Shown: positions 43,938-54,589, counted from the stretch's first letter. The stretch: DNA of 64,000 nucleotides from Schistocerca nitens (GCF_023898315.1 NC_064616.1:533529102-533593101); one strand, 5' to 3'. Program-made: numbers and translations. Notes: generated by a model not told the origin, from the sequence alone.

Positions 43938-45316
43938 CTATCTGCTCTCTCCTCTGCATTTAACAGTGGAATTCCCGTTGCACTCTTAATGTTACCACCG
44001 TTGCTTTTAATGTCACCAAAGGTTGTTTTGACTTTCCTGTATGCTGAGTCTGTCCTTCCGACAATCATATCTTTTTCGATGTCTTCACATTTTTCCTGCA
44101 GCCATTTCGTCTTAGCTTCCCTGCACTTCCTATTTATTTCATTCCTCAGCGACTTGTATATCTGTATTCCTGATTTTCCTGGAACATGTTTGTACTTCCT
44201 CCTTTCATCAATCAACTGAAGTATTTCTTCTGTTACCCATGGTTTCTTCGCAGCTACTTTCTTTGTACCTATGTTTTCCTTCCCAACTTCTGTGATGGCC
44301 CTTTTTAGAGATGTCCATTCCTCTTCAACTATACTGCCTACTGCGCTATTCCTTATTGCTGTATCTATAGCGTTAGAGAACTTCAAACGTATCTCGTCAT
44401 TCCTTAGTACTTCCGTATCCCACTTCTTTGTGTATTGATTCTTCCTGACTAATGTCTTGAACTTCAGCCTACTCTTCATCACTACTATATTGTGATCTGA
44501 GTCTATATCTGCTCCTGGGTACATCTTACAATCCAGTATCTGATTTCGGAATCTCTGCCTGACCATGATGTAATCTAATTGAAATATTCCCGTATCTCCC
44601 GGCCTTTTCCAAGTATACGTCCTCCTCTTGTGATTCTTGAACAGGGTATTCGCTATTACTAGCTGAAACTTGTTATAGAACTCAATTAGTCTTTCTCCTC
44701 TTTCATTCCTTGTCCCAAGCCCATATTCTCCTGTAACCTTTTCTTCTACTCCTTCCCCTACAACTGCATTCCAGTCGCCCATGACTATTAGATTTTCGTC
44801 CCCCTTTACATACTGCATCACCCTTTCAATATCCTCATACACTTTCTCTATCTGTTCATCTACAGCTTGCGACGTCGGCATGTATACCTGAACTATCGTT
44901 GTCGGTGTTGGTCTGCTGTCGATTCTGATTAGAACAACCCGGTCACTGAACTGTTCACAGTAACACACCCTCTGCCCTACCTTCCTATTCATAACGAATC
45001 CTACACCTGTTATACCATTTTCTGCTGTTGTTGATATTACCCGATACTCATCTGACCAGAAATCCTTGTCTTCTTTCCACTTCACTTCACTGACCCCGAC
45101 TATATCTAGATTGAGCCTTTGCATTTCCCTTTTCAGATTTTCCAGTTTCCCTACCACGTTCAAGCTTCTGACATTCCACGCCCCGACTCGTAGAACGTTA
45201 TCCTTTCGTTGATTATTCAATCTTTTTCTCATGGTAACCTCCCCCTTGGCAGTCCCCTCCCGGAGATCCGAATGGGGGACTATTCCGGAATCTTTTGCCA
45301 ATGGAGAGATCATCAT
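43907..45316 (-). CDS. RTE endonuclease domain ORF (truncated ORF2)
   Basis: The 469-codon open frame is an apurinic/apyrimidinic-type endonuclease followed by a linker. Family enzymes nick the target DNA to prime reverse transcription. All expected residues are visible: 'GAWNVRSL' (N48), 'GVSEVKW' (E77), 'MGDWNAVVG' (D181, N183), 'QLDYIMV' (D248) and 'IDSDHNIV' (D274, H275). Residues 285-455 are a lysine/arginine-rich linker with 'KKPWVTEEILQLIDERRKYK'. The frame ends 12 residues past a deletion junction ('ADRWK', then out-of-frame 'TTIHVGV'). The family start may be the Met at residue 29, just before the first motif. Database names such as craniofacial development protein 2-like refer to this transposon domain; it is not a host gene. 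The intact frame suggests a young insertion. Confidence 0.93.
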   Translation of the reverse strand: MMISPLAKDSGIVPHSDLREGTAKGEVTMRKRLNNQRKDNVLRVGAWNVRSLNVVGKLENLKREMQRLNLDIVGVSEVKWKEDKDFWSDEYRVISTTAENGITGVGFVMNRKVGQRVCYCEQFSDRVVLIRIDSRPTPTTIVQVYMPTSQAVDEQIEKVYEDIERVMQYVKGDENLIVMGDWNAVVGEGVEEKVTGEYGLGTRNERGERLIEFYNKFQLVIANTLFKNHKRRTYTWKRPGDTGIFQLDYIMVRQRFRNQILDCKMYPGADIDSDHNIVVMKSRLKFKTLVRKNQYTKKWDTEVLRNDEIRLKFSNAIDTAIRNSAVGSIVEEEWTSLKRAITEVGKENIGTKKVAAKKPWVTEEILQLIDERRKYKHVPGKSGIQIYKSLRNEINRKCREAKTKWLQEKCEDIEKDMIVGRTDSAYRKVKTTFGDIKSNGGNIKSATGIPLLNAEERADRWKTTIHVGV

Positions 45317-45539
45317 GACACTTCTTCAATTACAGGCCACATGTCCTGTGGATACACGTTACGTGTCTTTAATGCAGTGGTTTCCATTGCCTCCTCCATC
45401 CTCATGTCGTTGATCATTGCTGATTCTTCCGCCTTTAGGGGCAATTTCCCACCCCTAGGACAAGAGAGTGCCCTGAACCTCTATCTGCTCCTTCGACCTC
45501 TTTGACAAGGCCGTTGGCAGAATGAGGCTGACTTCTTAT

Positions 45540-45812
45540 GCCAAAAGTCTTTGGCCGCCAATGCTGATTATTTATCAAAATGTAGGCAGTGGTGGGGATC
45601 GAACCCGGGAGCGAAGACGTTTTTGATTATGAATCAAAGACGCTACCCCCTTTTTTTTTTAATCTCATTCTGTTCGCTTTTGTTCGTTGCATCTGTTCAG
45701 GGCGGACGTCGTAAGACATCAGTTTAAGTTCGTTGATGATCGATTAACTCAGTTTTTTTATTACAGAGGGCAGCTAACCCTCTGACCGGACACGCTGAGC
45801 TACCGTGCCGGC
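45540..45812 (-). mobile_element. Dimeric tRNA-like SINE (family D) abutting RTE leader
   Basis: On the minus strand the first module starts at 45812 ('gccggcacggtagctcagcg', A box). It ends in an A-run (plus 'ttttttttt' near 45652). A second tRNA-like module follows with 'ggtagcgtctttgattcata' and the B box 'gggttcgatcccc' (about 45606-45594). The sequence then passes through 'actgcctacattttgataaa' into 'ggcataagaagtcagcctca', the start of the RTE leader, without a visible duplication. It may be a separate SINE or part of the RTE 5' region. Confidence 0.7.
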
Positions 45813-46283
45813 GACCCTAGACCACTTACGAGACGTAAAATCTGGAGATCGTGATGGCGATGGGAAAGTTCTCCGAATAAGAATCAATGGATATGGTTGT
45901 GTGTAATTTACATCAAACTTTGCTACAGCCCCGTCGCATCAGAGCCATATTATCTGACGAACCAGTAGTGTCACAACATACTATAGGGAAGGAAGAAGAT
46001 CTGTGAGAAAAATGAAATGGACTGGTTATGTTAGGCCCATTAGACATGGGTCAGTCATCTGATCATAAATTACTTTGGTCCACATATTTACACTGCACCT
46101 TTTTTACTTACTTCTCATCATTTACGCTCGTGAATTATTGTCAGCCCAAAAAAGAGTTATATTCAAGTTCACACTACTGTTATGTCTGAACGATCGATAA
46201 ATCGTTTCAGAGTCGGAATTGTGGCTGAAGCCTGTAACGCTGTAAATGCAGTTGTGCAAACTGTTGTCGTGATAGATATATCT
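45813..46283. other. Unassigned spacer
   Basis: No recognised feature. Confidence 0.4.
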
Positions 46284-46560
46284 CATGTACGAGTTCGTGC
46301 TGAAAGTAATACCTCCGTTTCTTTTATTCTGTTTTCAATATTGGTTGAGGTATTACACGTCATGCATTTGACTTGGTCGGCTATTCAGCTACACTGACGC
46401 AAGTTGCAGCTCTCTGCCCCTAGAGGACTCCGAATTGTGTCGTATAACATGGCAATGTGTAACGTAGCTATGTCGGTGAGCGAGGAACAGCGTGCTGTAA
46501 TCGAGTTTCTAACCGCAGAACTGAATGCACGAATTCGAATGGTTTGCTCTACATATGAAG
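46284..46560 (+). mobile_element. Mariner-like 5' end fragment
   Basis: It begins 'tacgagttcgtgctgaaagt', which I recognise as a mariner terminal repeat. It then carries an untranslated region and near 46467 'MSVSEEQRAVIEFLTAE', the transposase N-terminus. Homology stops near 46560, so only about 275 bases remain. Confidence 0.55.
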
Positions 46561-47413
46561 TAACCTCTCCTTCAGCATGACAATCTTATGTTATCTGATT
46601 GACGGACACCCCCTTTGCCCTGACTGTCACCTCCTACACATCAATGAACATCATCTCACGTGCTTGTTGTCGTCCTCCGTTGCCGTCGAGCATGAAATGA
46701 AAAACGTAGGCATTTTACGTGGAATATCATTCCACAACACCAAAACATTTGATACTCTCGAAAGCGATAAGCGGTACCTGGAGCTTGCGACACAGGATTA
46801 AACACAGCAGCCTCGCCGCGCCAACCACGGAGGGGTGCGAGCTAGTGGGTCACAGACAGATCTGACGCACACGACGTTAAAGAGCAGACGGTCTGAAAAG
46901 AAATCTGTCACAAAAATGTTATTGAAGGGAAGCGTTATTACTGGTGAGTCAGAAAGTGGAACAGATTGTAGCTGTACTTCCATTACGCTCTGGATTTGAG
47001 CATTCCGATGAAAGGCGCCATAAACTTTAGACAGCAAAATGTTTCGACCGTCAGAAGTTGCATTCAGACGACACGCGGTTTACAGCTTGACCACGGCTGT
47101 AGACACAGTGCAACCACTCGCACAAATGGCAGCACTTCCTCCAGGAACTCTTGCATCCTGCAGTGTTGCTGTTTGTGCAGACAGAGTATTACCAGCGTGG
47201 CCATGTTATTTGACCCATGTCACGATCGGAGCGTATTTAGACTCTGTGGTGACCGGCGTATGGCCATGTTTAATATCGAAGAGTATACAGAAAATAGCTC
47301 CATACCGTCCAGTACCATATACGGTACTCACAAGAAAATGTAACAAGAAATCGTGCTTCACTGTACGCATTTGCTATAGTTTTAAAGAAGTAATGCTGAA
47401 AATACGGTACCTG
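46561..47413. other. Unassigned region
   Basis: Frames at 46996-47343 and 47039-47416 (plus) overlap in different phases and contain no domain I recognise. Confidence 0.35.
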
Positions 47414-47425
47414 TAAGGGACAGTC

Positions 47426-47836
47426 GCCGGCCGCTGTAGCCTAGCGGTTCTGGGCACTTCAGTCCGGAACCGCGCTGCTGCTACGGTCGCAGGATCGAAT
47501 CCTGCCTCGGGCATGGATGTGTGTGATGTCCTTAGGTTAGTTAGGTTTAAGTAGTTCTAAGGTCTAGGGAACTGATGACCTCAGATGTTAAGTTCATATG
47601 GTTCAAATGGCTCTGAGCACTATGGGACCTAACATCTGAGGTCATCTGTCCCCTAGAACTTAGAACTACTTAAACCTAACTAACCTAAGGACATCACACA
47701 CATCCATGCCAGAGGCAGGATTCGAACCTGCGACCGTAGCAGTCGCGCGGTTCCCGACTGAAGCGCCTAGAACCACTCGGCCACCAAAGCCGGCCGATGA
47801 TAAGTCCCATAGTGCTTAGAGCCATTTGAACCATTT
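47426..47836 (+). mobile_element. SINE family A (outer) in mariner terminal repeat
   Basis: It begins 'gccggccgctgtagcctagc' with B box 'ggatcgaatcc'. The target-site duplication 'taagggacagtc' (47414-47425, 47837-47848) is itself the first bases of the mariner end. It is interrupted at 47594 by an inverted copy. Confidence 0.94.
47594..47795 (-). mobile_element. SINE family A (inner), opposite orientation
   Basis: Full-length reverse copy. Target-site duplication 'gatgttaagt' at 47584-47593 and 'gatgataagt' at 47796-47805, lying in the 3' hairpin region of the outer SINE. Confidence 0.94.
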
Positions 47837-48652
47837 TAAGGGACAGTCAAATGGAAACTAGAAAATGGATACAATGTGAGTAAACTTTTTATTATGTCAA
47901 ACGTAATCGCCATAACTGTTAATACATTTATCCCACTGTGAGACAAGACCGACAATGTTTGCTGTTGCATACAGAACCCTGATTGTACCCAGGTGTGCAA
48001 AACAAATTTTCGGCCCCAAAAGTCTTTCTTTAGGGATCCAAAAATATGGAAACCACATGGGGAGAAATGTGGGAAGTATGGAGTTTTTTAAGGCCATCAT
48101 ATTCGCCATTGTCTTTAGAAACAATTTATATGACGTTAACATATATTCGTGTCGTAGGATTTTTTAAGTCTGGAATGTTCTGAAGTATAATCTATTGCAG
48201 TACCACTTAATAATTGGCCAAAGGCCGAAACTGCCTTTGTGAAATAAATAACTTCTACAGTCCACGGCGAATATGATGTCCTTTAAAAATTGAGCATGAA
48301 TGTGAACCCTGAAAATGAGAAATAATTATGGAAGATGTGTAAGGATATCCCATTGAAACTTCTGGAGCGTATTCAAAACTACATTTGCAACATCGGGATA
48401 GTCATTCGTTTCCGTTGGTTTGCTTCAGACAGAAAAGTGCACACCTAGGTACAATAATGGTTCCATAGGTAACTGCAAACATTTCTCTATAAAGGTACGG
48501 ACCGTCCTCTCTCACCGTGGGATAAATGTATTAACAGTGTGACGATTACTTTCGAAATAATAAACAGTGTACTTATTTTCCTCCCATTTGTCTCGTTTTC
48601 ATTTGACTGCCCCTTATGCATGTGATCACGCTCGGATAAAGAGGTTTTAATA

Positions 48653-50029
48653 CACTGAGGAAAAAAATTGCAACGCCCTAAAAAAATTGGTGTAGAGTAA
48701 AGGAATTTCGGGAATACATTTGTCTAGGCAAAGTAATTAAGTGATTAACATTATAAGATCACAGGTTAATGTAAGCGCGAGATAAGCCATTGCGAATGTG
48801 AAGCGCCGGTGTATTAATAGCCACTGTAACCAACATAATGTTGAATGCAAGCATGCAAACCGCGTGCATTGTGTTCTGAGGTTGCCGGATGTAAGTTTGT
48901 GGTATGGAGTTCCATGCCTGTTGCACTTGATCGATCTGTTCAGGGACGGTTAATGCTGTTTTTGGATGATGCTGGAGATGTCATTCGAAGACCTCATATG
49001 TGTACGGTTGGCGACAGATCTGGAAATCGAGCAGGCCAAGGCAACATGTCGACACTCTGTAGAGCGTGTTGAAAAACAACAGCGGTATATGGGCTAGCGT
49101 TATCATGATGAAAAATACCCTCTGGAATGCTGTTCATGAATGACAGCGCAAGATGTCGAATTATCGGACTGATGTGCAAATTTGCAGTTAGGGTGCGTGA
49201 GATAACCACAAGTGTGCTCCTGCTATCATACGAAATAGCACTCCCGACCACATCTCCAGGTGGACAAGTTGGTTTCAGGCCCTCAAATGAGCTCCTTCTA
49301 ATCAACACAAGGCCATCTCTGGCACCGAGGCAAAAACAGCTTTCATCAGAAAACACAACAGACTTTCAGCCCGCCTCCCAAAGAACGCTCGCTTGACGCC
49401 ACTGAAGTCGCAAATGGCGGTGGTTTGAAGTCAGTGGAATGCGTGCTACAAAGCGTCTCGCTCGGAGCTGTCCTTAAAGTAAGCCATTTGTGACAGTTCG
49501 TTGTGTTACGGTGAGTCCAACTACTGCTCAAATTGCTGCCGGCGATGCAGTACAATGTGCCAGAGCCATACGCTGAAGACTATGTTCTTCCCTCTCTGGA
49601 GCCCGGTCTTCTTGCAACGGGATATTCTCATGAACACCAGTGCCAGCAATCATGTACAGTGGCTACATTCCTGCCAAGTCTTCCTGCAATATCGTAGAAG
49701 GAACATTCAGTTTCACGTAGCCCTATTACACCACTTAGTTTCAAACTCATTGCGGTGTCGATAATAGCGACTTTATCGCCTTAGAGGTATTCATGACTTA
49801 CATCAACTCACCACGTCGAGTTCCAAAGGTAACTAATGCTCACGACCGTTCCAGCGTACATTCGAAGCAAACCTGAATAGCTTTCTGATAGTGGCGCCAT
49901 TAATGCCACTCCATGGCGACTGGGACGAAATTTGAATAGACATCATCTTCAAGGAGTAGAAACACGCCTACCAACTTTCGTTTATGTCGCACTACTCCTT
50001 CTTGGTGTTGTGATTTTTTTCCGTCAGTG
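48653..50029 (-). mobile_element. Tc1-like DNA transposon, decayed
   Basis: Ends are 'cactgaggaaaaaaattgca' and (reverse complement) 'cactgacggaaaaaaatcac', with 'ta' on both sides (48651-48652, 50030-50031), giving 1377 bp. On the minus strand a 120-codon frame (49356-48994) reads 'FSDESCFCLGARDGLVLIRR' (first D region), then 'FHHDNASPYTAVVFQHALQS' (second D, with changes) and 'LPWPARFPDLSPTVHI', where the third-motif glutamate reads valine (usually 'SPDLSPTEHIWD'). Broken N-terminal pieces lie at 49780-49400. Same family and size as 27334-28707. Confidence 0.88.
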
Positions 50030-50404
50030 TATTTGTCAGTGGGTGTTTCCTTCCCATTCTTTTTTATTAGAAGTCAAACAACTACAATATTTAAGACTTC
50101 AGTATCATTATTGAATAATTTACCTGAAAATTATTTTAAACTATTATTATAAGTCTCGTTTTAACCAATGGAGGAGAAAGGTTTTATTAGGTACAATGTA
50201 TTTTCGAAAGAACAGCCATCATACCTACATAATATATGCACCTGGTGTCATTTCGAACTTTCACTGCAGATGCGCGATAGTGCCCAACCTCTCACGTGCA
50301 TACAGTAAAGCTACGAGCAGAGATGAATAATAGACAGGGGACACTACTGTGTAGTGTGCGTCATATCGACATTTCGGGCGGAAGGGAGACGTGCTCGGAT
50401 AGCC

Positions 50405-50596
50405 AAATGGTTCAAATGGCCCTGAGCACTATGGGAATTAACATCTGAGGTCATCAGTCCCCTAGACTTAGAACTACTTAAACCTAACCAACCTAAAGAT
50501 ATCACACGCATCCATGCCCGAGGCAGGATTCGAACCTGCGACCATAGCAACAGTGCGGTTCCGGATTGGAGCGCCTAGACCCGCTCGGCCACAGGA
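50405..50596 (-). mobile_element. SINE family A, full length
   Basis: Reverse orientation with B box complement 'ggattcgaacc'. The target-site duplication 'ctcggatagcc' is at 50394-50404 and 50597-50607. Confidence 0.93.
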
Positions 50597-50634
50597 CTCG
50601 GATAGCCGAAGCGTTGCTTTCGGGATTGTAGCGA

Positions 50635-51000
50635 CATAAACGTCTTTTATATGAACGCGTGTCCGAAAGAACAGACGCCACACATTCATGTAACTGATTC
50701 GCCTCTGTGGGCAAAAAATCCACCTACTTCAGTGCAGATACACAAGTGCGTGCGACCTCCTGTGGGAATCCCTGTGTAGCGAGCGTGGAGGAAATGGGCA
50801 GAGACTGTGGATAAGTGGCGATCAGTGGGAGGGTGGGCCGGCCGAAAGGCGTGCTGGAACAGTCTGTGCAGTTTTGATAAACATCGTGTCCAAGTGGCAC
50901 ATTGGTAAAAGCAACAGCCTAATTCCAGGTTCGAGTCCCAGTCTGGCACACAATTTCTGTTTGCTTCTTCGGCCTTCCTCGTGGTATTTGTGTTCATAGA
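50635..51000 (+). mobile_element. Composite repeat: half-palindrome plus tRNA-like module
   Basis: 'gcgtgtccgaaagaacagac' (about 50657) resembles one arm of the palindromes at 30153 and 61131. A linker leads to a tRNA-like stretch at about 50886-50953: 'gtccaagtggcacattggta' (A-box-like) and 'ggttcgagtccc' (B box). The unit is then interrupted or ends near 51000. Overall layout parallels 30153-30725. Confidence 0.5.
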
Positions 51001-51081
51001 TATATAATGGCCCATTCTTACCGAAAGTCGACCATAATGATCAGCTTTTCGAACGTATAGGTTCATCCTAAAGCCCATGAC

Positions 51082-51333
51082 TGCAAATTTTTACGTCAAT
51101 CTGGTGATTCGACCTGCTGTGCTGCCATTTGTGAACAGCATTCCAGGAGGTGTTTTGCAACAGGATAAAGCTCGCATACACACCGCTGTTGTAACACAAC
51201 GTGCTCTATAGAGCATCGAAACGTCGGCTTGGCCTACTCGATCACCAGATCTGTCTCCAACCGAGCACATATGGGACACCATAGGACGACTACTACAGCG
51301 TCGTCCACAAACAAGCACCGCTGTGCCAGTAGA
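51082..51333 (+). mobile_element. Tc1-like transposase C-terminal fragment
   Basis: The plus strand has 'caacaggataaagctcgcat' (second-D loop, QQDKARIH-like) near 51160. 'ARSPDLSPTEHIWDTI' near 51236-51285 is better preserved than in the two longer family members. A 228-codon minus-strand frame (51777-51091) overlaps it antisense and is not a gene. Confidence 0.75.
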
Positions 51334-53430
51334 ACTTTTTGGCTCAACATTAAAGAACATAGAGACAAAACACATCAGATAACACTTCTTGGAAACACAC
51401 ATCAGCTTGGCAATCATAAATAAAGCAACAAGCTGTAGCGGAAAGCTTATCCAGTTACCATTTAGGGTAAGAAAGTATATTTCTGCATTATTTAACACAT
51501 GTAAGGCATGAAAGAAGAAGTATGTGGTGGAGACGAAGGAACAGAATTTGAATCCTCTCCACCGGAAGATGTAGATTCCATGATTTTTCTGTCGCGACGC
51601 TGCACGCTCGGGTTGAAAACGTTGTTTCACACCACTCCGTGACAACGTAACCTCGTGACGTGGAAAAGTATGGGGCTCACCAAAGTCCTCTGCGGGGAGG
51701 GAGAAACACAACCAGGAGTGATGAATATCAGGAAATGCAGCGTCTGAAGCTGGTTGCATCATCCTAACTACCCTCAAGAGAATCCGCAGTAACCTGTTGC
51801 TCTGTCGTATCAGATATCGGAAGGGATCGCATATTTCTAGAGCACTGTGAAGGCAGGACTGAAGACCATGTCTCTGTTATATCATCGGATCCCACAGAAA
51901 GAGACGTTCCTATGGATAGAGGAGAGGTCGAAGATGCAACTTTCATTTCAACATCAACAGACCTAACCTCGTCAACACTGGCTAAACAAGAACAGTAATT
52001 ATCGTCAGTATTCAAAGCATCTACACTGGAAGTAGCATCATCCACCACCATCTTCTCAGAGAGGCGAGCTTGGGGAAGGGTGACTCCGAAACCATCGTCA
52101 TCCTGAGACCGCCGGTGTTATAATAGCGCTACCGGTGCCATCACCTTAAGGGGGAACGACAGGTTGACGGACGAAAATATTGTTCAAATTCAGGATCTTT
52201 TTCTCTCCGTACTGGAATGTAGTAGACAAAAGAGGTTCACCGCAACGAGTAAAGCATACATTGTAGGTCTTACTGGTATTTTTTATTGAAAAATGTTAAT
52301 ATCTTCATTGTGTTATTGGGATTTTCCCGAGGCGGCTCTGAAAGACGGTAGATAGACGGTTGTCGTTGTAACTCCGGTTGTGGTTATCTGAAACATGAAA
52401 TTAACATATCACCCTGATCCTTACAGATGTAATTTTAGTTCACCGTAGGGATTTGCAAAAAATAAAAAGACAATGGCGGAATTAGAGATATTTGAAAAAT
52501 TTACCATTTTCGGACCCCTCTTTTTTGGCCGAAAAATACTAAATATCAACATAAAAAATACACTACGATGAACTTAGAATAATTCAATTTGATTCAAAGG
52601 AGACCAAAAGTCATTAAAGTGGGCTGAAAATTGTAAAGTGAGCGACGACAAATATGCCGGAAAACATGGTTTTGAGAAAAACGCGTTTTAAGTTTGACAA
52701 GTATGTATCATACAAAAAAAGGCCGACGCTTGAAACTTACGTCGATGCCTGGTCCACAATAACTAGTGCCCGGGGTAGTGGATGACCACTTCCTGCTACT
52801 TTCACCTGATAGCCCTCATTTTCGTCCACAAAGCGCCCTTTAGTCGCTGAGCGCAGCGGCTGTGGCGTCTCTGTCTTAACAGAATCGGCGCATTTCATCG
52901 CTATTTTGATTTGAAGGGCATTTGTCACGTGCATAAATGCAGTACGCCTACATTGCATAGACATACGGCCAAATCTGAAGCAAAGTTGACAATTTCACTT
53001 CTGATGGATGTTATTTTTGGAGAGTATCTTCAAATAAGACTATTGAAACTTTCGTTCACATTTTGAGTAAAACCGACCAACAAACGCTCCAGCATATCAG
53101 GTTAACTCAAATCACTATATACAGGGAGCAGTTCGCACATAATATTTTGGGGAATAGTTCTTCAATATACATACATTCGAATTCCGTAATAACAAAAATT
53201 TCGAGGTTTCTTCGAACGTCACCCTGTCCTTCCCTCTTAATGGAAATAGGGGCCGCATTTGAACGCGCCGGTTACGGTGGAACGCCACACGGAGTTGGGG
53301 CTAACGTCTCGCCAACGTCCTAGACACTAATTCAGCTTATGTCAACGGACGAGCTTTTTCATAGGACGACTTTAAAGCCGTAACACGTCACGGACAATTG
53401 CATTTCAGATTACCACTTTCATTACAAAGA
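51334..53430. other. Unassigned region with two unrecognised minus-strand frames
   Basis: At 52051-51764 (minus, 95 codons) an acidic, serine-rich frame starts 'MVVDDATSSVDALNTDDNYC'. At 52964-52737 (minus, 75 codons) a frame reads 'CADSVKTETPQPLRSATKGR' in its middle. Neither matches a family I know. Both could be pieces of an unknown DNA transposon; 'gagaaaaacgcgtttt' near 52675 is a phrase I associate with transposon flanks, but no terminal repeats were found. Confidence 0.35.
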
Positions 53431-53439
53431 GAGCAGATT

Positions 53440-54190
53440 CCTTCTTGCCCTGCATACATTACATGAATCTGGTAACCACATACACTCATGTGTGGGAGCA
53501 TATTCTTTTGAACACACATTTGTACGGTTCGGATACCAATGTAACTTTGCAAGCGATGATGTGCAGACCAGCGCTCCCGCCGGATATGACGAACGGCTCC
53601 ATAAGGAAGCAACGGCGCTTAAAGAAAAGAATCGTCCACTCGGGGTGGAAGATTGTAAACTCTAAGCGGACTATACCCGATTGTCGCATTTGCAAGAAGA
53701 ACTGGACTAACGGAACCATCACGATATGTTGGGAACCAGCCCGACAGAGAAGCCGGTCTACCTGTAAGGGATTGTGAAACTTCACAAAATATGCACACAA
53801 ATCAAATCCAATCAAAATAACTAGTACCTACATGGTCACATGTAACTCCAATCGTATCAACCAACCAATCATTAATTTCTACAGAGCCCGGTTCACATGA
53901 CGCATACTCTTGTCAAAACTGAAACGAACGGTACTCCGACGAGAAATATTCTTGGAAGACTCTAAAGACATCATGGCTAGGGCAAAGAACGCCGCCTGCA
54001 CGAACAAACAACTACTAACTCCGCTAGGCAAGAGCGATGTGACATCGGCCGATACACACAAAAGACTGAGCACATCAAAGTTCAACACACATGGCTCTGC
54101 TGGACAGGCGGAGGTAGGAACTACAATCACCTCGGCCACTGAGGCGGGCGAACTTACGGGTATGAGACCACTTACCAATATGACATTTCA
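53440..54190 (-). pseudogene. Penelope-like N-terminal fragment
   Basis: Minus-strand frames read 'FDKSMRHVNRAL' (about 53915-53880) and 'YFVKFHNPLQVDRLL' (about 53795-53750). They parallel 'FDKSIRMLRRSSLEFHDWLV' and 'FFVKLTNPLQEDRLLLKHGN' in the Penelope-like relic at 57893-57660, so two copies of the same N-terminal region are present. The 99-codon frame 54178-53879 joins one piece to unrecognised serine-rich sequence. Confidence 0.5.
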
Positions 54191-54589
54191 CACTTTGTGG
54201 TCTGTATCGATGCTCTAATTCTGTTTGGAAGCGTGATATACAGCCGTTGTATTCTCTCCTGAGGCAAGCTGGCCCACAACTGTTGTAACTGATGCTTGAT
54301 ATACTGCCACTGGCTCAGATCTGACGTCCGAGCTGGTCCCACGTTTGTTCTGTAGGGGACAGTACTGTGGATCTTACTGGCCTCAGAATCACGCAGACGG
54401 TTCGTAGGGAGACGTGTGGTTTGTGATACAGCATTGTCATGTTAAAATATAGCACACTGATATTTTCGCATGAAAGATAATTCACAAGGTCACATGAGGT
54501 CCTTGATATACTGTTGTGCCATTAGAGTTCCCTCAGTCACTACTAGCTGTGACCAGAAGTCATATCTCGTGGGAGTGGAAGGGTGAAGG

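Larger units (their letters stand above)
42943..45530 (-). mobile_element. RTE-type non-LTR retrotransposon, two internal deletions
   Basis: Read on the minus strand: leader (about 45530-45320), an endonuclease ORF (45316 down), a short RT piece (about 43937-43760), the C-terminal domain (about 43740-42960, split by a SINE), then '...gtagactgatgaccat' and an A-run (plus 'tttttttt' at 42943-42951) as 3' end. The RT core is missing: one junction near 43937 follows 'ADRWK' and shifts frame, and a second near 43765 joins 'LTAHALKLLTSI' to the distal C-terminal region. The catalytic RT motifs lie in the deleted parts, so the copy cannot move by itself. The 3' end is complete and could still be used in trans in principle. 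Confidence 0.92.
47416..48614 (-). mobile_element. Mariner-like transposon relic with SINEs in its terminal repeat
   Basis: Terminal inverted repeats: left 'agggacagtcaaatggaaac' (split by SINE, 47416-47425 then 47849 on) and right (reverse complement) 'aggggcagtcaaatgaaaac' ending at 48614. 'ta' flanks both ends (47414-47415, 48615-48616), as for mariner. On the minus strand the transposase C-terminus reads 'GLVSQWDKCINSYGDYV' (about 47950-47897), matching 'LxxRWxKCIxxxGDYV'. The rest of the transposase is mostly gone. Without the SINEs the element is about 780 bp. Confidence 0.8.

Noticed and set aside
43907-45316. Host gene of the craniofacial development protein 2 type
   Set aside because: The endonuclease signature, the RT pieces behind it and the 3' A-run show a non-LTR retrotransposon; database names of that kind come from this transposon domain.
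51091-51777. 228-codon minus-strand frame, the second longest in the window
   Set aside because: Its 3' half lies antisense to a Tc1-like transposase fragment and the rest shows no domain or codon pattern.
53445-53777. 110-codon plus-strand frame as a gene
   Set aside because: The opposite strand carries a Penelope-like N-terminal motif repeated at 57.7 kb, so the plus frame is probably a shadow.
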